52,869 nucleotides of DNA from Bartonella sp. 220B (GCF_026930205.1 NZ_JANHOI010000010.1:1-52869), one strand, 5' to 3'; positions 40,031-47,172 are shown, counted from the stretch's first letter. The notes: generated by a model not told the origin, from the sequence alone. Program-made: numbers and translations.

Positions 40031-41019
40031 GGCGGACCTATCCTTTTATTGTGGTTAAGGTTGGAGACAAACCCGTGCATGAGGTTTTTTACCAGCGTCT
40101 TTTAAATGCGACCATTACTGATCATGCTGGCAATGAAGCCGATAGATTTGAAGCAGAGTTTGACGATCGTGGCAATGATTTACAGGTTCCGCAAAAGAAC
40201 AGCACCCTGCAGGTGATGTTTGGTTATCAGGACAGCATCAGTGCGGTTATGGGGCGTTTTGTTGTCGAATCTGTTGTCAGTATCGGGGGCAGTGATGGAG
40301 AGATTTTGCGCCTTTGTGGCAAAAGTGCCATGCGTGGGGAACTCAAAGAACAGACAAGTGAGCATTTTGACAATAAAACCATTGGTGAGATTGTTGAAAG
40401 CTTAGCCAAGCGCCATGGTTATCAAGCCAAAGTCGACCAAGAATTTTATAAGCAAGCTTTGCCTTATGTGGTGCGTACTGATCAATCTACAATTGATTTT
40501 TTAACCCGCCTTGCAGAGCGTATGCAGGCACGTTTTTTAATCAAGGACAATAAGTTTTTATTTTTAAGCGGCAACAATTTACCGGCAATCACTCTTGCCA
40601 AGCATGATTGTTCCAGTTGAGAATTTACCCTCGAGCCACGCACCCAATATGGCTGCGTTGAATCAACCTACTTTGATCGCTCGCAAGGAAAGCAGCTGTC
40701 TGTCAAATATCAAACGAATCTCAAAGGTCCCACACGGCGTTTGCGTGGTTGCTATCCTTGTAAAGAGGGAGCTTTAGCCGCTGCCGCCTCAGAATCAGAC
40801 CGGCTGTGCCGTAGCATGGGCAGTGGTTCTTTGGTTTTAGAGGGGTGTCCAGAAATCATGGCCGATCAACCTCTCATTTTGCAAGGGTTCCGGGAGCAAA
40901 TCAATGGACCATGGAAAGCCGCAACCGTGACTCACCGCTATGAAAAACAAAGCGGCTATACCACAGAAATTACCTTAGAGGCACCAGAGAAGGGAAAGGA
41001 AAGCAACAAAGAAGAATAG
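40021..41019 (+). pseudogene. Phage late control protein D (P2 gpD-like) with one in-frame TGA
   Basis: 332 sense codons interrupted by a single TGA at 40618-40620. The first part has ADRFEAEFDDRGNDLQVPQK, LQVMFGYQDSISAVMGRFVV and SAMRGELKEQTSEHFDNKTI; after the stop the same frame continues EFTLEPRTQYGCVESTYFD, then LRGCYPCKEGALAAAASESD and ATVTHRYEKQSGYTTEITLE to a TAG. gpD forms the tail hub/spike base and normally is one protein of about 330 residues. The likely change is TGG to TGA. No frameshift is present. Confidence 0.85.
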
Positions 41020-41020
41020 A

Positions 41021-41042
41021 GGCTGGGCTGGTTTGCCCAGCC
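41021..41042 (+). terminator. Strong GC hairpin after gpD, without T run
   Basis: GGCTGGGC (41021-41028) pairs perfectly with GCCCAGCC (41035-41042) around TGGTTT, immediately after the gpD stop. No T run follows, so it may end transcription only weakly or protect the mRNA 3' end. A near-palindrome around AAGAGCTCTT lies 30 bases on (41072-41092). Confidence 0.45.
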
Positions 41043-41160
41043 AACGGGACTAGTTTGATTCACACCCGTCCGATGTAAGAGCTCTTAACATCGCAGCCAC
41101 TTCTTATCACTTGAAGCAATGAGAAGAGGGCTGGTATAGATGAAAGAGTATTAAAAAATT

Positions 41161-41982
41161 ATGGATACACTTTCCAAGGAAACATTAAAATCAGTTGATC
41201 CCATTATACCAGCTGCTGCTTATATTGGTGGCAAAAGCAGGTTGGCAAAAACCATTACCAAAATTATAGAAGGCATTCCCCATAGCATTTATGCCGAGCC
41301 TTTTGTTGGCATGGGAGGAATATTCTTTAGACGGAAATTGATTCCACCGATTGAAGTTATCAATGATCGTTCAGGTGATGTAGTGAATTTTTTTCGGGTA
41401 TTACAACGCCATTATCATCCTTTTATGGATCTATTGAAGTTCCAAATCACCAGCCGTGAGGCGTTTCAACATTTTACGTTGCAAGATCCAAAGACGCTCA
41501 CGGATTTAGAGCTGGCTTTGCGGTTTTTATATCTACAACGTTTGAGTTTTAGTGGGAAGGTTGCAGAGCGTACGTTTGGAGCTGATCCCCACCGTGGTGC
41601 ACGGTTTAATAGTTTGAAACTTGAAGGCTTATTAAAGCTTGTTTATCGGCGTTTATCAGGCGTGACCATTGAACATTTAGACTGGTTTGATTTTATCAGG
41701 CGTTATGACCGGCCAACGACCTTGTTTTATCTTGATCCACCTTATTGGGGTATTGAAGATTACTACGGAAAAGATTTGTTTAAGCGAGAGGATTACCAGA
41801 AAATGTCCACACTACTTGCCCAATTAAAGGGAAAGTTTGTTCTGTCTCTTAATGATGTGCCAGAGATCCGAAAAACTTTTAGTCACTTTACATTAAAAGA
41901 AGTGAGAATAGTTTATTCATGCTGTTCTTCCAATAATGCGATTCCCGGTAAGGAACTGATCATCTCAAATTGCGATCTTTAG
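41161..41982 (+). CDS. D12-class DNA adenine methylase (Dam-like), phage origin
   Basis: 273 residues. SAM motif I is AEPFVGMGGIFF, preceded by AAYIGGKSRLAKTI; VINDRSGDVVNFFRVLQ and the catalytic motif IV DPPYWG (within LFYLDPPYWGIEDYY) are intact. The C-terminal SLNDVPEIR and NNAIPGKELII are typical of phage Dam proteins, predicted to methylate adenine, often in GATC. It appears full length, unlike its phage neighbours. The ribosome binding site before the ATG is poor. Confidence 0.9.
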   Translation: MDTLSKETLKSVDPIIPAAAYIGGKSRLAKTITKIIEGIPHSIYAEPFVGMGGIFFRRKLIPPIEVINDRSGDVVNFFRVLQRHYHPFMDLLKFQITSREAFQHFTLQDPKTLTDLELALRFLYLQRLSFSGKVAERTFGADPHRGARFNSLKLEGLLKLVYRRLSGVTIEHLDWFDFIRRYDRPTTLFYLDPPYWGIEDYYGKDLFKREDYQKMSTLLAQLKGKFVLSLNDVPEIRKTFSHFTLKEVRIVYSCCSSNNAIPGKELIISNCDL

Positions 41983-42022
41983 GAAAAGAAAAAAAGATTC
42001 ATGAAAGGGGGCTTTAAATGAC

Positions 42023-42085
42023 CTTTGAAAGGCCTTTGAAGACCCTTTGAGAGCCCTTTGAAAAAATGAAAATCCTTTGAAAAGA
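42023..42085. repeat. Clustered CCTTTGA repeats
   Basis: Five CCTTTGA units follow one another every 11-20 bases after the methylase stop; another occurs near 42267. The origin is unclear. Confidence 0.6.
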
Positions 42086-42288
42086 AGGTTATTTTTACAA
42101 AATATGATGCGAATTAGACAAAATTTGTTGGTCTCTGCATGCATATTTTATCTATTTTAGCTGTCAAATAAGGAGATTGCTGGAAGAAATGAATCATCTT
42201 AAATTATGATTCTGGGCAGGGCAAAATAAGACTCACGAAAGCGGCTCTGAGAGACGTTTAAAAAGACCTTTGAAAAAAAATAAATTGG

Positions 42289-42330
42289 TACAAAACCTAC
42301 TGTCAAATTATACAAAACCTAGTGGCAAGC
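42289..42330. repeat. Two iteron-like direct repeats
   Basis: TACAAAACCTAcTGtCAA at 42289 and TACAAAACCTAgTGgCAA at 42311 are 22 bases apart; TACAAAAAAC at 42331 looks like a worn third unit. Spacing of two helical turns suits a protein-binding array. Confidence 0.5.
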
Positions 42331-42380
42331 TACAAAAAACATATGTGAAATCAATAAGTTATTGGTTAGAAAAAACTAAG

Positions 42381-42397
42381 TGGCGGAGGGGGTGGGA
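42381..42397 (-). other. tRNA-Ser-like 3' end, candidate prophage attachment core
   Basis: TGGCGGAGGGGGTGGGA, read on the reverse strand, gives TCCCACCCCCTCCGCCA, which looks like the T-arm/acceptor 3' half and CCA of a bacterial tRNA-Ser. There is no tRNA body beside it. Such orphan ends mark att sites of elements that recombine into tRNA genes. Confidence 0.45.
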
Positions 42398-42414
42398 GCG
42401 TTATATTTATATGT

Positions 42415-42548
42415 AATCAATAGGTTATATAAAAGTTCGGGAATTTTGATTCCATTGATTCTTTTAACTTTTTTCCTGTCTATCCCGAACCTTTTTATCG
42501 CTTATCTGTATCCATTTTATTCAAATATGGAATCAGAATTTTCAGTTT
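42415..42548. repeat. Imperfect direct repeat, right copy (partner 39518-39662)
   Basis: Shares the ordered blocks AATCAATrGGTTAT, CGGGAAT and TATGGAATCAGA...CAGTTT with the left copy. The two copies enclose the P2-like tail fragment and the methylase. Confidence 0.55.
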
Positions 42549-42553
42549 TCTGT

Positions 42554-42593
42554 TTGACACTTATTATCATTTTCCGTATAGTAATAGTATACG
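42554..42593 (+). promoter_or_regulatory. higBA promoter with palindromic operator
   Basis: A consensus-like promoter: TTGACA (42554-42559), 17-base spacer, TATAGT (42577-42582). A perfect inverted repeat CGTATA-N7-TATACG (42575-42580 and 42588-42593) covers the -10 box, as expected for autorepression by HigA. It lies 14 bases before the chosen higB start. Confidence 0.7.
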
Positions 42594-42606
42594 AATAGGA
42601 ATGGTA

Positions 42607-42888
42607 ATGGCGATTGTGAGTTTTAAACATAAAGGGTTGAAACTATTTTATACGACTGGTTCTACAAAAGCTATTCAACCAGCCCACACAAAAAAGTTAC
42701 GTGTTATTTTAACGGCTTTGACAAGTGCTACATGCCCTGAAATGTTAAATGCACCTGCTTTTAAAATGCACTCTCTTAAAGGTGAACTTACTGGATATTA
42801 TTCTATATGGGTAAATGGCAATTGGCGTGTTACCTTTCGCTTTATTGGAACAGATGTTGAGCTTGTTGATTATCAAGATTACCATTGA
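42607..42888 (+). CDS. higB: HigB/RelE-type toxin (host-inhibition-of-growth B)
   Basis: 93 residues from the ATG at 42607 (AGGAATGG upstream; ATG 42601 also in frame). IVSFKHKGLKLFYTTGSTKA opens the plasmid-maintenance killer (HigB) pattern; KMHSLKGELTGYYSIWVNGN and WRVTFRFIGTDVELVDYQDY give the strand-rich RelE fold with the conserved Arg. It is predicted to be a ribosome-dependent mRNA endonuclease neutralised by HigA. Reversed gene order (toxin first) is standard for higBA. It is full length. Confidence 0.9.
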   Translation: MAIVSFKHKGLKLFYTTGSTKAIQPAHTKKLRVILTALTSATCPEMLNAPAFKMHSLKGELTGYYSIWVNGNWRVTFRFIGTDVELVDYQDYH

Positions 42889-42905
42889 TGAAAGGAATTA
42901 AAAGG

Positions 42906-43205
42906 ATGATGCATAACCCCGCCCACCCAGGTGAAGTTCTAAAAGTAGCTTTCTTGGAAGAAATGGGGCTAACAATACAGAAATTAGCTGACCATCTCCA
43001 TATGACAAGGGCTTCTCTATCAAGAGTTATTAACGGTCGTGCTTCTATAAGCACTGAGCTTGCAGTTAAATTAGAATTAGCTGGTTTTAGTAAAGCAAAA
43101 TTTTGGTTAGATATGCAAACAAACTATAATTTATGGCAAACAATGCAACGGGTACAACCACCCATTTGTCCTCTGGTTTCTGATTCTGTTCGAACGCCGC
43201 TTTGA
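42906..43205 (+). CDS. higA: HigA antitoxin, XRE-type
   Basis: About 99 residues from tandem ATGs at 42906/42909 behind AAAGGA. HNPAHPGEVLKVAFLEEMGL then TIQKLADHLHMTRASLSRVI and NGRASISTELAVKLELAGF form the HigA helix-turn-helix domain. It should bind the palindrome upstream of higB and repress the pair. An ATG at 42888 overlapping the higB stop is another candidate start. The C-terminal tail ends within 6 bases of the convergent integrase fragment. Confidence 0.9.
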   Translation: MMHNPAHPGEVLKVAFLEEMGLTIQKLADHLHMTRASLSRVINGRASISTELAVKLELAGFSKAKFWLDMQTNYNLWQTMQRVQPPICPLVSDSVRTPL

Positions 43206-43210
43206 TTTCA

Positions 43211-43441
43211 TCAATAATTTTTTTGAAGCTTTTTTATTGCTTCTATTGCTAGCCGTTTTCTATCTGCTGTTTTGGTATAGAGTGAAGCCATTTTATCTTC
43301 TGTCCAGCCAAAAAGCGCTTTCGTTTGTGAAACTGTAGCACCAGCATTTGCTGCGCGCGTTGCCGCCAATTTTCTCAAACCGTGTGCTGATTTTTTTATT
43401 CCAACCGCGTTACAAGCATATCGAAATGCATTTCCAAAGCT
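43211..43441 (-). pseudogene. Tyrosine integrase, C-terminal catalytic fragment
   Basis: The reverse frame reads SFGNAFRYACNAVGIKKSAH, GLRKLAATRAANAGATVSQT, KALFGWTEDKMASLYTKTAD and ends KKLQKNY. It holds the HxxR box (HGLRK), the GW..DKMAS helix and the catalytic Tyr in SLYTKTADRKRL. The rest of the enzyme is missing; the residues before SFG lose the pattern exactly where another gene fragment begins on the other strand. Its family differs from the integrase at the left edge. Confidence 0.8.
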
Positions 43442-43876
43442 TATCTGAAAAAAAATAATAGTTTTATAAAAACTGATTTTTATGACTTTAAGCATATATA
43501 CAACGGTCCTTTTTTAGTTTCTGAGACCAAGTCTTTTCCACTTGAATCCATTATAATCGTAAATATCGAACAACCAACAGAAAATGAAATAGACCCAATG
43601 GATAAAAGCCCAGTTACGCATGTTTTTGATTATTTAGAAAAAGTTCGTAAAGGTGAAGCTTTTACGATGAATGGATGTCCAATACCGCCATCTCAAAATA
43701 TTCCTGGATTCTGCTATATTGTCTGCGATTTAACTGAAAGTATGAGAAGATCTTGCAAGTTTTTTGATCTAACTAAAACAAACGATGGCATGCGATATTT
43801 TGGTTACAATAAGAACTACAAAACCTATATAGAAGTTTTGTCTTTTGAAAAGCTTAAAAGATGGAGTGGATATTAA
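43441..43876 (+). pseudogene. C-terminal fragment of a large protein, possibly an ATPase of a defence or mobile locus
   Basis: The frame is open without an ATG from about 43441: NNSFIKTDFYDFKHIYNGPF, ESIIIVNIEQPTENEID, then from the ATG at 43598 KSPVTHVFDYLEKVRKGEAF, GFCYIVCDLTESMRRSC, MRYFGYNKNYKTYIEVLSFE. The order I-V-EIK/IEQP..., P..H...Y..K.R.G, YIVCDLT, GYN..Y..YIE.LSF recalls the C-terminal part of about 700-residue HSP90-like ATP-binding proteins of genomic islands, recognised from memory only. It ends early (KRWSGY) compared with those. A protein starting at 43598 could be made but is unlikely to be functional. Confidence 0.5.
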
Positions 43877-44178
43877 CGTATTGAACGCATCATAGCATCA
43901 CGTAAGATAGCATTGATCCGTGTTTGGTAGCCTTTTCCTTGACTTTTAAGCCATGCTAACACGTCTGAATCCACACGTACTGTTGTAACAGTTTTCGTTG
44001 GTTTATAAAATGGATTGCGAACGGCGTTTTTCCAGAATGCATCATTGAGTGGTGGAATATCACTATGATCAATTGCACTATCCGGCATTACAGCCAGTTT
44101 ATCAATTTCAACTCTCTGTTCATCTGTCAAAGGTGATAAGTTACCTACATCAATTTCATAACGAACTTTCTTCTTCAT
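43873..44178 (-). CDS. brnA: BrnA antitoxin
   Basis: 101 residues. The N-terminal part reads KKKVRYEIDVGNLSPLTDEQ and DSAIDHSDIPPLNDAFWKNA; the C-terminal ribbon-helix-helix is VTTVRVDSDVLAWLKSQGKG, YQTRINAILRDAMMRS. This is the BrnA pattern (S-DIP-L-d-fW, then GKGYQTRINAILR). It binds BrnT and represses the operon. The start overlaps the brnT 3' end by 23 bases. Confidence 0.9.
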   Translation of the reverse strand: MKKKVRYEIDVGNLSPLTDEQRVEIDKLAVMPDSAIDHSDIPPLNDAFWKNAVRNPFYKPTKTVTTVRVDSDVLAWLKSQGKGYQTRINAILRDAMMRSIR

Positions 44179-44515
44179 AACGTTTCCTTTCTTTCGAATT
44201 GGCTCGCCGCGCTGAAATAATACGGATTACCTCTATGCCCTCTTTATCGTCATGGACAGTATGCGCTACGAGCAGCAGTAAAAAACCATCCACAAGTCCC
44301 AAAGTTTGCCAACGATATTCTCCGTTTTCAATACGGTCTTGTCTAACCATGGCGAATGGGTCTGCAAAAACACGTGCGGCTATTTCAAAACTCACATGGT
44401 GTTTTCTAAGATTACTTTTTGCTTTATTTTTATCCCACTCATATCTTATGTTAATACATTTTTGTATGTATATCAAGAGTTTTAAATAAACTGAACTATT
44501 GATGTTTTTTTGCAC
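44156..44515 (-). CDS. brnT: BrnT ribonuclease toxin
   Basis: 119 residues as drawn from a GTG at 44515. The core YEWDKNKAKSNLRKHHVSFE, IAARVFADPFAMVRQDR, GEYRWQTLGLVDGFLLLLVA and IRIISARRANSKERKRYE matches BrnT, a RelE-fold RNase. Family members usually begin one or two residues before YEWD; here no ATG/GTG/TTG lies at that place, and a TTG at 44476 or the GTG at 44515 must serve. Toxin gene precedes the antitoxin, as in known brnTA pairs. Confidence 0.88.
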   Translation of the reverse strand: MQKNINSSVYLKLLIYIQKCINIRYEWDKNKAKSNLRKHHVSFEIAARVFADPFAMVRQDRIENGEYRWQTLGLVDGFLLLLVAHTVHDDKEGIEVIRIISARRANSKERKRYEEESSL

Positions 44516-44565
44516 AATTAATATAATGCAACACTTTAAAAAACTGTTATTAATAATTGAAATAA

Positions 44566-44600
44566 TTGAATAAGTATAAAAATTATGCTAAGATTTAGCA
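44566..44600 (+). promoter_or_regulatory. Candidate ssb promoter with overlapping dyad
   Basis: TTGAAT (44566-44571), 17-base spacer, TAAGAT (44589-44594). The -10 box is inside a perfect dyad TGCTAA-GAT-TTAGCA (44586-44600), a likely operator for an element-borne regulator. It is 32 bases before the ssb ATG. Confidence 0.45.
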
Positions 44601-44631
44601 CGTATTAAAGCACAAATTTAAGGTAAAAAAC

Positions 44632-45072
44632 ATGCTGAACAAAGTGATGCTAATCGGGCATTTGGGGACTAATCCCGAAAGCAAAACAATGAATAATGGT
44701 ACTGAGGTGGTCAATTTTCGTATGGCGACTTCTGAGAGCTATACTGATAAAAAGACCAATCAAAAAATAGAAAAAACAGAATGGCATTCCGTTGTAGTTT
44801 TCAATCCACATTTGGCAAAAATAGCGCTTCAATATTTGAATAAAGGTTCAAAGGTTTATGTAGAAGGCAAATTACAGACACGCAAATGGCAAGATAAAAA
44901 CGGTCATGATCGTTACTCAACAGAGATTATCTTACCACAATTCAAAGGCGAATTGTATTTGCTTGATGCAAAGAAAGAGCAATCTTCTTCACCTGTCACT
45001 TTTCAAAGTTATGCCACTGCTTCAGGTGCTTCTGATTATGGTATATCTCTTAGTGACAGCATGCCATTTTGA
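44632..45072 (+). CDS. ssb: Single-stranded DNA-binding protein (phage/plasmid type)
   Basis: 146 residues. OB-fold: [80 protein letters not shown]. The C-terminal tip DSMPF is a variant of the acidic D-D-x-P-F tail that recruits replication proteins. It is shorter than typical chromosomal SSB (about 170), supporting a mobile-element copy. The next gene follows within 30 bases. Confidence 0.93.
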   Translation: MLNKVMLIGHLGTNPESKTMNNGTEVVNFRMATSESYTDKKTNQKIEKTEWHSVVVFNPHLAKIALQYLNKGSKVYVEGKLQTRKWQDKNGHDRYSTEIILPQFKGELYLLDAKKEQSSSPVTFQSYATASGASDYGISLSDSMPF

Positions 45073-45097
45073 TTGAAAACATGTGACAAAAGGGAAA

Positions 45098-45637
45098 ATG
45101 TGGGCTCCACAGATTAGGGGATGTATGAGAGAGAAAAATGCTTACATTTCACAGGTGAAAGTACGTCAAGATCCTGTTGATCAATTGGCAATTGAAATGC
45201 GTGCTAAACGCTTTGGCTTGTCCATAGAAGAGGCTAAAAATCCGCTTGCTAGTACCTATATTGGGCGGCTTTGTTTGCAAGGCGTGCTTACTCAAGACCA
45301 GTATGATGCCGCGCAAAAATATCTTGAAGTGAGAAATGACTATTCGTGTGCAAAAGGTTTGCCAAGCGCTGTTTATGATGAGATGCCAACCTCTTCTGAT
45401 GACAAAGCAAGAGAGAAATGGGTCGAATTTGCAACCAAACAGTTTTTAAGCATGCAAGCAGTGATAAAAGAAGTACAAGCTTCAAATCGACAGCTTAATC
45501 TTCATGCAGCAATACAATATCTTGTTATAGAAGATCAAGAGTTACCACATCTTGTAAATTCATTGCGTATTGTTCTTAATGCGCTACAGAAATATTTTAT
45601 GCAAAAGCATAACAAATCATTGAAAAATAGTCTTTAG
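45098..45637 (+). CDS. Hypothetical phage-associated protein
   Basis: 179 residues from the ATG at 45098 (AAGGG upstream); GTG 45083 and ATG 45125 are alternatives. It is helical and charged: VDQLAIEMRAKRFGLSIEEA, then ASTYIGRLCLQGVLTQDQYD, AAQKYLEVRNDYSCAKGLPS. The spacing A..RLxLxGxLTxxQxDAAxxYxxxxxxY resembles small helical proteins encoded near phage packaging and replication genes in alphaproteobacteria. I cannot assign a function. Same strand and close to ssb, likely one transcript. Confidence 0.65.
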   Translation: MWAPQIRGCMREKNAYISQVKVRQDPVDQLAIEMRAKRFGLSIEEAKNPLASTYIGRLCLQGVLTQDQYDAAQKYLEVRNDYSCAKGLPSAVYDEMPTSSDDKAREKWVEFATKQFLSMQAVIKEVQASNRQLNLHAAIQYLVIEDQELPHLVNSLRIVLNALQKYFMQKHNKSLKNSL

Positions 45638-45641
45638 AATG

Positions 45642-45658
45642 TTATATTTCTATATAAT
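45642..45658 (+). promoter_or_regulatory. Candidate operator/-10 box of the pemIK-like pair
   Basis: A perfect dyad TTATAT-TTCT-ATATAA (45642-45647, 45652-45657) overlaps a TATAAT box at 45653-45658, 18 bases before the antitoxin ATG. The -35 is poor. Confidence 0.4.
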
Positions 45659-45675
45659 ATTAGAGAGGGTGTTTT

Positions 45676-45933
45676 ATGCACACAACAAAATTACGTAAAG
45701 TTGGAGGATCAGTGATGCTTTCTATTCCGCCTGCATTGCTTGATGTTCTTCACTTGACTGAAAATACTGAAGTTGGTTTGGCTATTGATAATGGTCGTCT
45801 TGTTGTTGAACCATCAGTCCAGCCGCGCTACACGATGGCTGAGTTATTAGCTGCTTCTGATTATTCGCAGCCGCAATCACCTGAAGACCGTGAGTGGGTT
45901 GATGCCCCTGCTATTGGGGGCGAGCTTATATGA
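45676..45933 (+). CDS. PemI/MazE-like antitoxin (AbrB fold)
   Basis: 85 residues. N-terminal swapped-hairpin DNA-binding domain LRKVGGSVMLSIPPALLDVL with NTEVGLAIDNGRLVVEP, then the flexible toxin-binding tail YTMAELLAASDYSQP. This is the ChpS/PemI/MazE pattern. GAGAGGGTG precedes the ATG. The stop overlaps the toxin start by 4 bases (ATGA). Confidence 0.92.
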   Translation: MHTTKLRKVGGSVMLSIPPALLDVLHLTENTEVGLAIDNGRLVVEPSVQPRYTMAELLAASDYSQPQSPEDREWVDAPAIGGELI

Positions 45934-46256
45934 GGCGTGGTGACATCTATATGGTAGATTTGGAACCAATCCAAGGACGAGAACAGCGAGGGTATCGTCC
46001 TGTCGTCATTGTTTCTCCTGATGATTTTAATCAAGCAACAGGTTTACCCGTTATTTTGCCGATCACAAGCGGTGGAAATTTTGCACGCCGTATTGGATTT
46101 GCGGTGCCGCTTATGGGTACAAGAACAAGAGGTGTTATTCGTTGCGATCAACCCCGTGTTCTCGATTTGGTGGTGCGCAATGGGCGTAAAGTAGAAACTT
46201 TGCCAACAGCTATTATGGATGAGGTATTGGCAAAGGTCGTTACGATCTTTAGTTAA
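45930..46256 (+). CDS. PemK/MazF-family mRNA interferase toxin
   Basis: 108 residues. RRGDIYMVDLEPIQGREQRG, YRPVVIVSPDDFNQATGLPV, ILPITSGGNFARRIGFAVPL, GVIRCDQPRVLDLVVRNGRK are the full CcdB/PemK core, including the RGE-type loop (GREQRGYRP), the conserved Thr-Ser strand and the RCDQPR strand. It is closest to ChpB in layout. It is predicted to cut mRNA at short sequences. Full length, so the pair may be active. Confidence 0.92.
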   Translation: MRRGDIYMVDLEPIQGREQRGYRPVVIVSPDDFNQATGLPVILPITSGGNFARRIGFAVPLMGTRTRGVIRCDQPRVLDLVVRNGRKVETLPTAIMDEVLAKVVTIFS

Positions 46257-46444
46257 CCAATTACGTATGAGATTCAGTCTTTCAAATCAGACATAAATTG
46301 ACAAGACATATGATCAGTTGTGCTGCAGATTTTTCTCCTGAAACAATAAATTCCGTGCTTTAGTCACTTTGCGGTACAGCTTTAGGTGCTTAATAATAGA
46401 GTAAGGAAGAAAAATAGAAAATATTATTGCAAGTATTGCCATAG

Positions 46445-46825
46445 TCATTTTTCCCTTCTTGTTTCTGCGGTTTGGTTAGCAATTTCTTCGTCTAGTTGCT
46501 CAATAGCTTTTTTCAGTTTTCTCTTGATCACAATGTACAGTACCAAAGAGATTGGTAAGGAAACGTATATGAGCAACACGCACACCAGCCCTATTGCGGT
46601 TATGGCATCCATCTGGTCTTTATCTGCATTGCCTAATACTGAAAGAATAAGACCCAAACATACGCTTATAAGGGCTATTAATATAATCTCTTTTTTTGAA
46701 ACAACCCCAGCGTTTCTTGTCTCATGAATTTCTTTTTGTAGATTGAGCACTTCCTTCCATCGAGAATATGTATCACCCCGTTCTTTAAGAAATGTCTCTG
46801 ATATTTGTGGTTTTTTGGCTGTCAT
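46445..46825 (-). CDS. Hypothetical membrane protein, two helices
   Basis: 126 residues: a charged N-terminal helix (KKPQISETFLKERGDTYSRW), then KKEIILIALISVCLGLILSV and IGLVCVLLIYVSLPISLVLY as two membrane helices joined by GNADKDQMDA, and a coiled-coil-like basic tail (KLKKAIEQLDEEIAN). No family is recognised. Between the toxin gene and the terminase, on the opposite strand, it could be a superinfection or holin-like membrane gene, but nothing shows that. Confidence 0.55.
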   Translation of the reverse strand: MTAKKPQISETFLKERGDTYSRWKEVLNLQKEIHETRNAGVVSKKEIILIALISVCLGLILSVLGNADKDQMDAITAIGLVCVLLIYVSLPISLVLYIVIKRKLKKAIEQLDEEIANQTAETRREK

Positions 46826-47122
46826 GTCAGTATCATTTTCTTTCTTAAATGCTTTATATTATTTAAATTCTTCTTAATCCCCCCCTTAACAGTTTTCGGT
46901 CTTATAATTGATTCGATTAGATGATACAATTATGAATTGTTGGTTAGTCAAGATACCAGATTTAGGTAAAAAATGAAAAAATATACAATATCGTGATTTT
47001 TTTTGTTGACAATGTGTCAAAAGTCGTATTTAATGGCACTGCTGTAGTTGGTCGAGTTGCGTCTAAAATTACAGGGAAGGAGATATAACTTCTCTTAAGA
47101 ATTATTATATGATTGTTCAGAG
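46826..47122. other. Intergenic region
   Basis: About 300 bases upstream of the terminase terminator. It contains a C7 tract at 46879-46885 and AT-rich sequence; no gene is supported. Confidence 0.4.
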
Positions 47123-47144
47123 CCCTGCATTCGCGGGGTTTTTT
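47123..47144 (+). terminator. Intrinsic terminator upstream of the terminase genes
   Basis: CCCTGC (47123-47128) pairs with GCGGGG (47133-47138, one G-U) around ATTC, followed by six T. GC-rich hairpins of this type often separate phage lysis/regulatory genes from terminase. It lies 29 bases before the next start codon. Confidence 0.75.
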
Positions 47145-47172
47145 GTTATCCTTTTCACAAAAAGAAATCCTC

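Larger units (their letters stand above)
41983..42553. other. Noncoding region with short repeats
   Basis: Between the methylase and higB. It holds a run of CCTTTGA units (42023-42085), a pair of TACAAAACCTA direct repeats (42289-42330), a 17-base tRNA-like end at 42381 and the right copy of a 140-base repeat. An open frame from 42380 covers the repeat copy and is probably not a gene. Confidence 0.5.

Noticed and set aside
42380..42598. 72-codon hydrophobic forward frame before higB
   Set aside because: It covers the diverged repeat copy and the higBA promoter; the matching left copy has no such frame.
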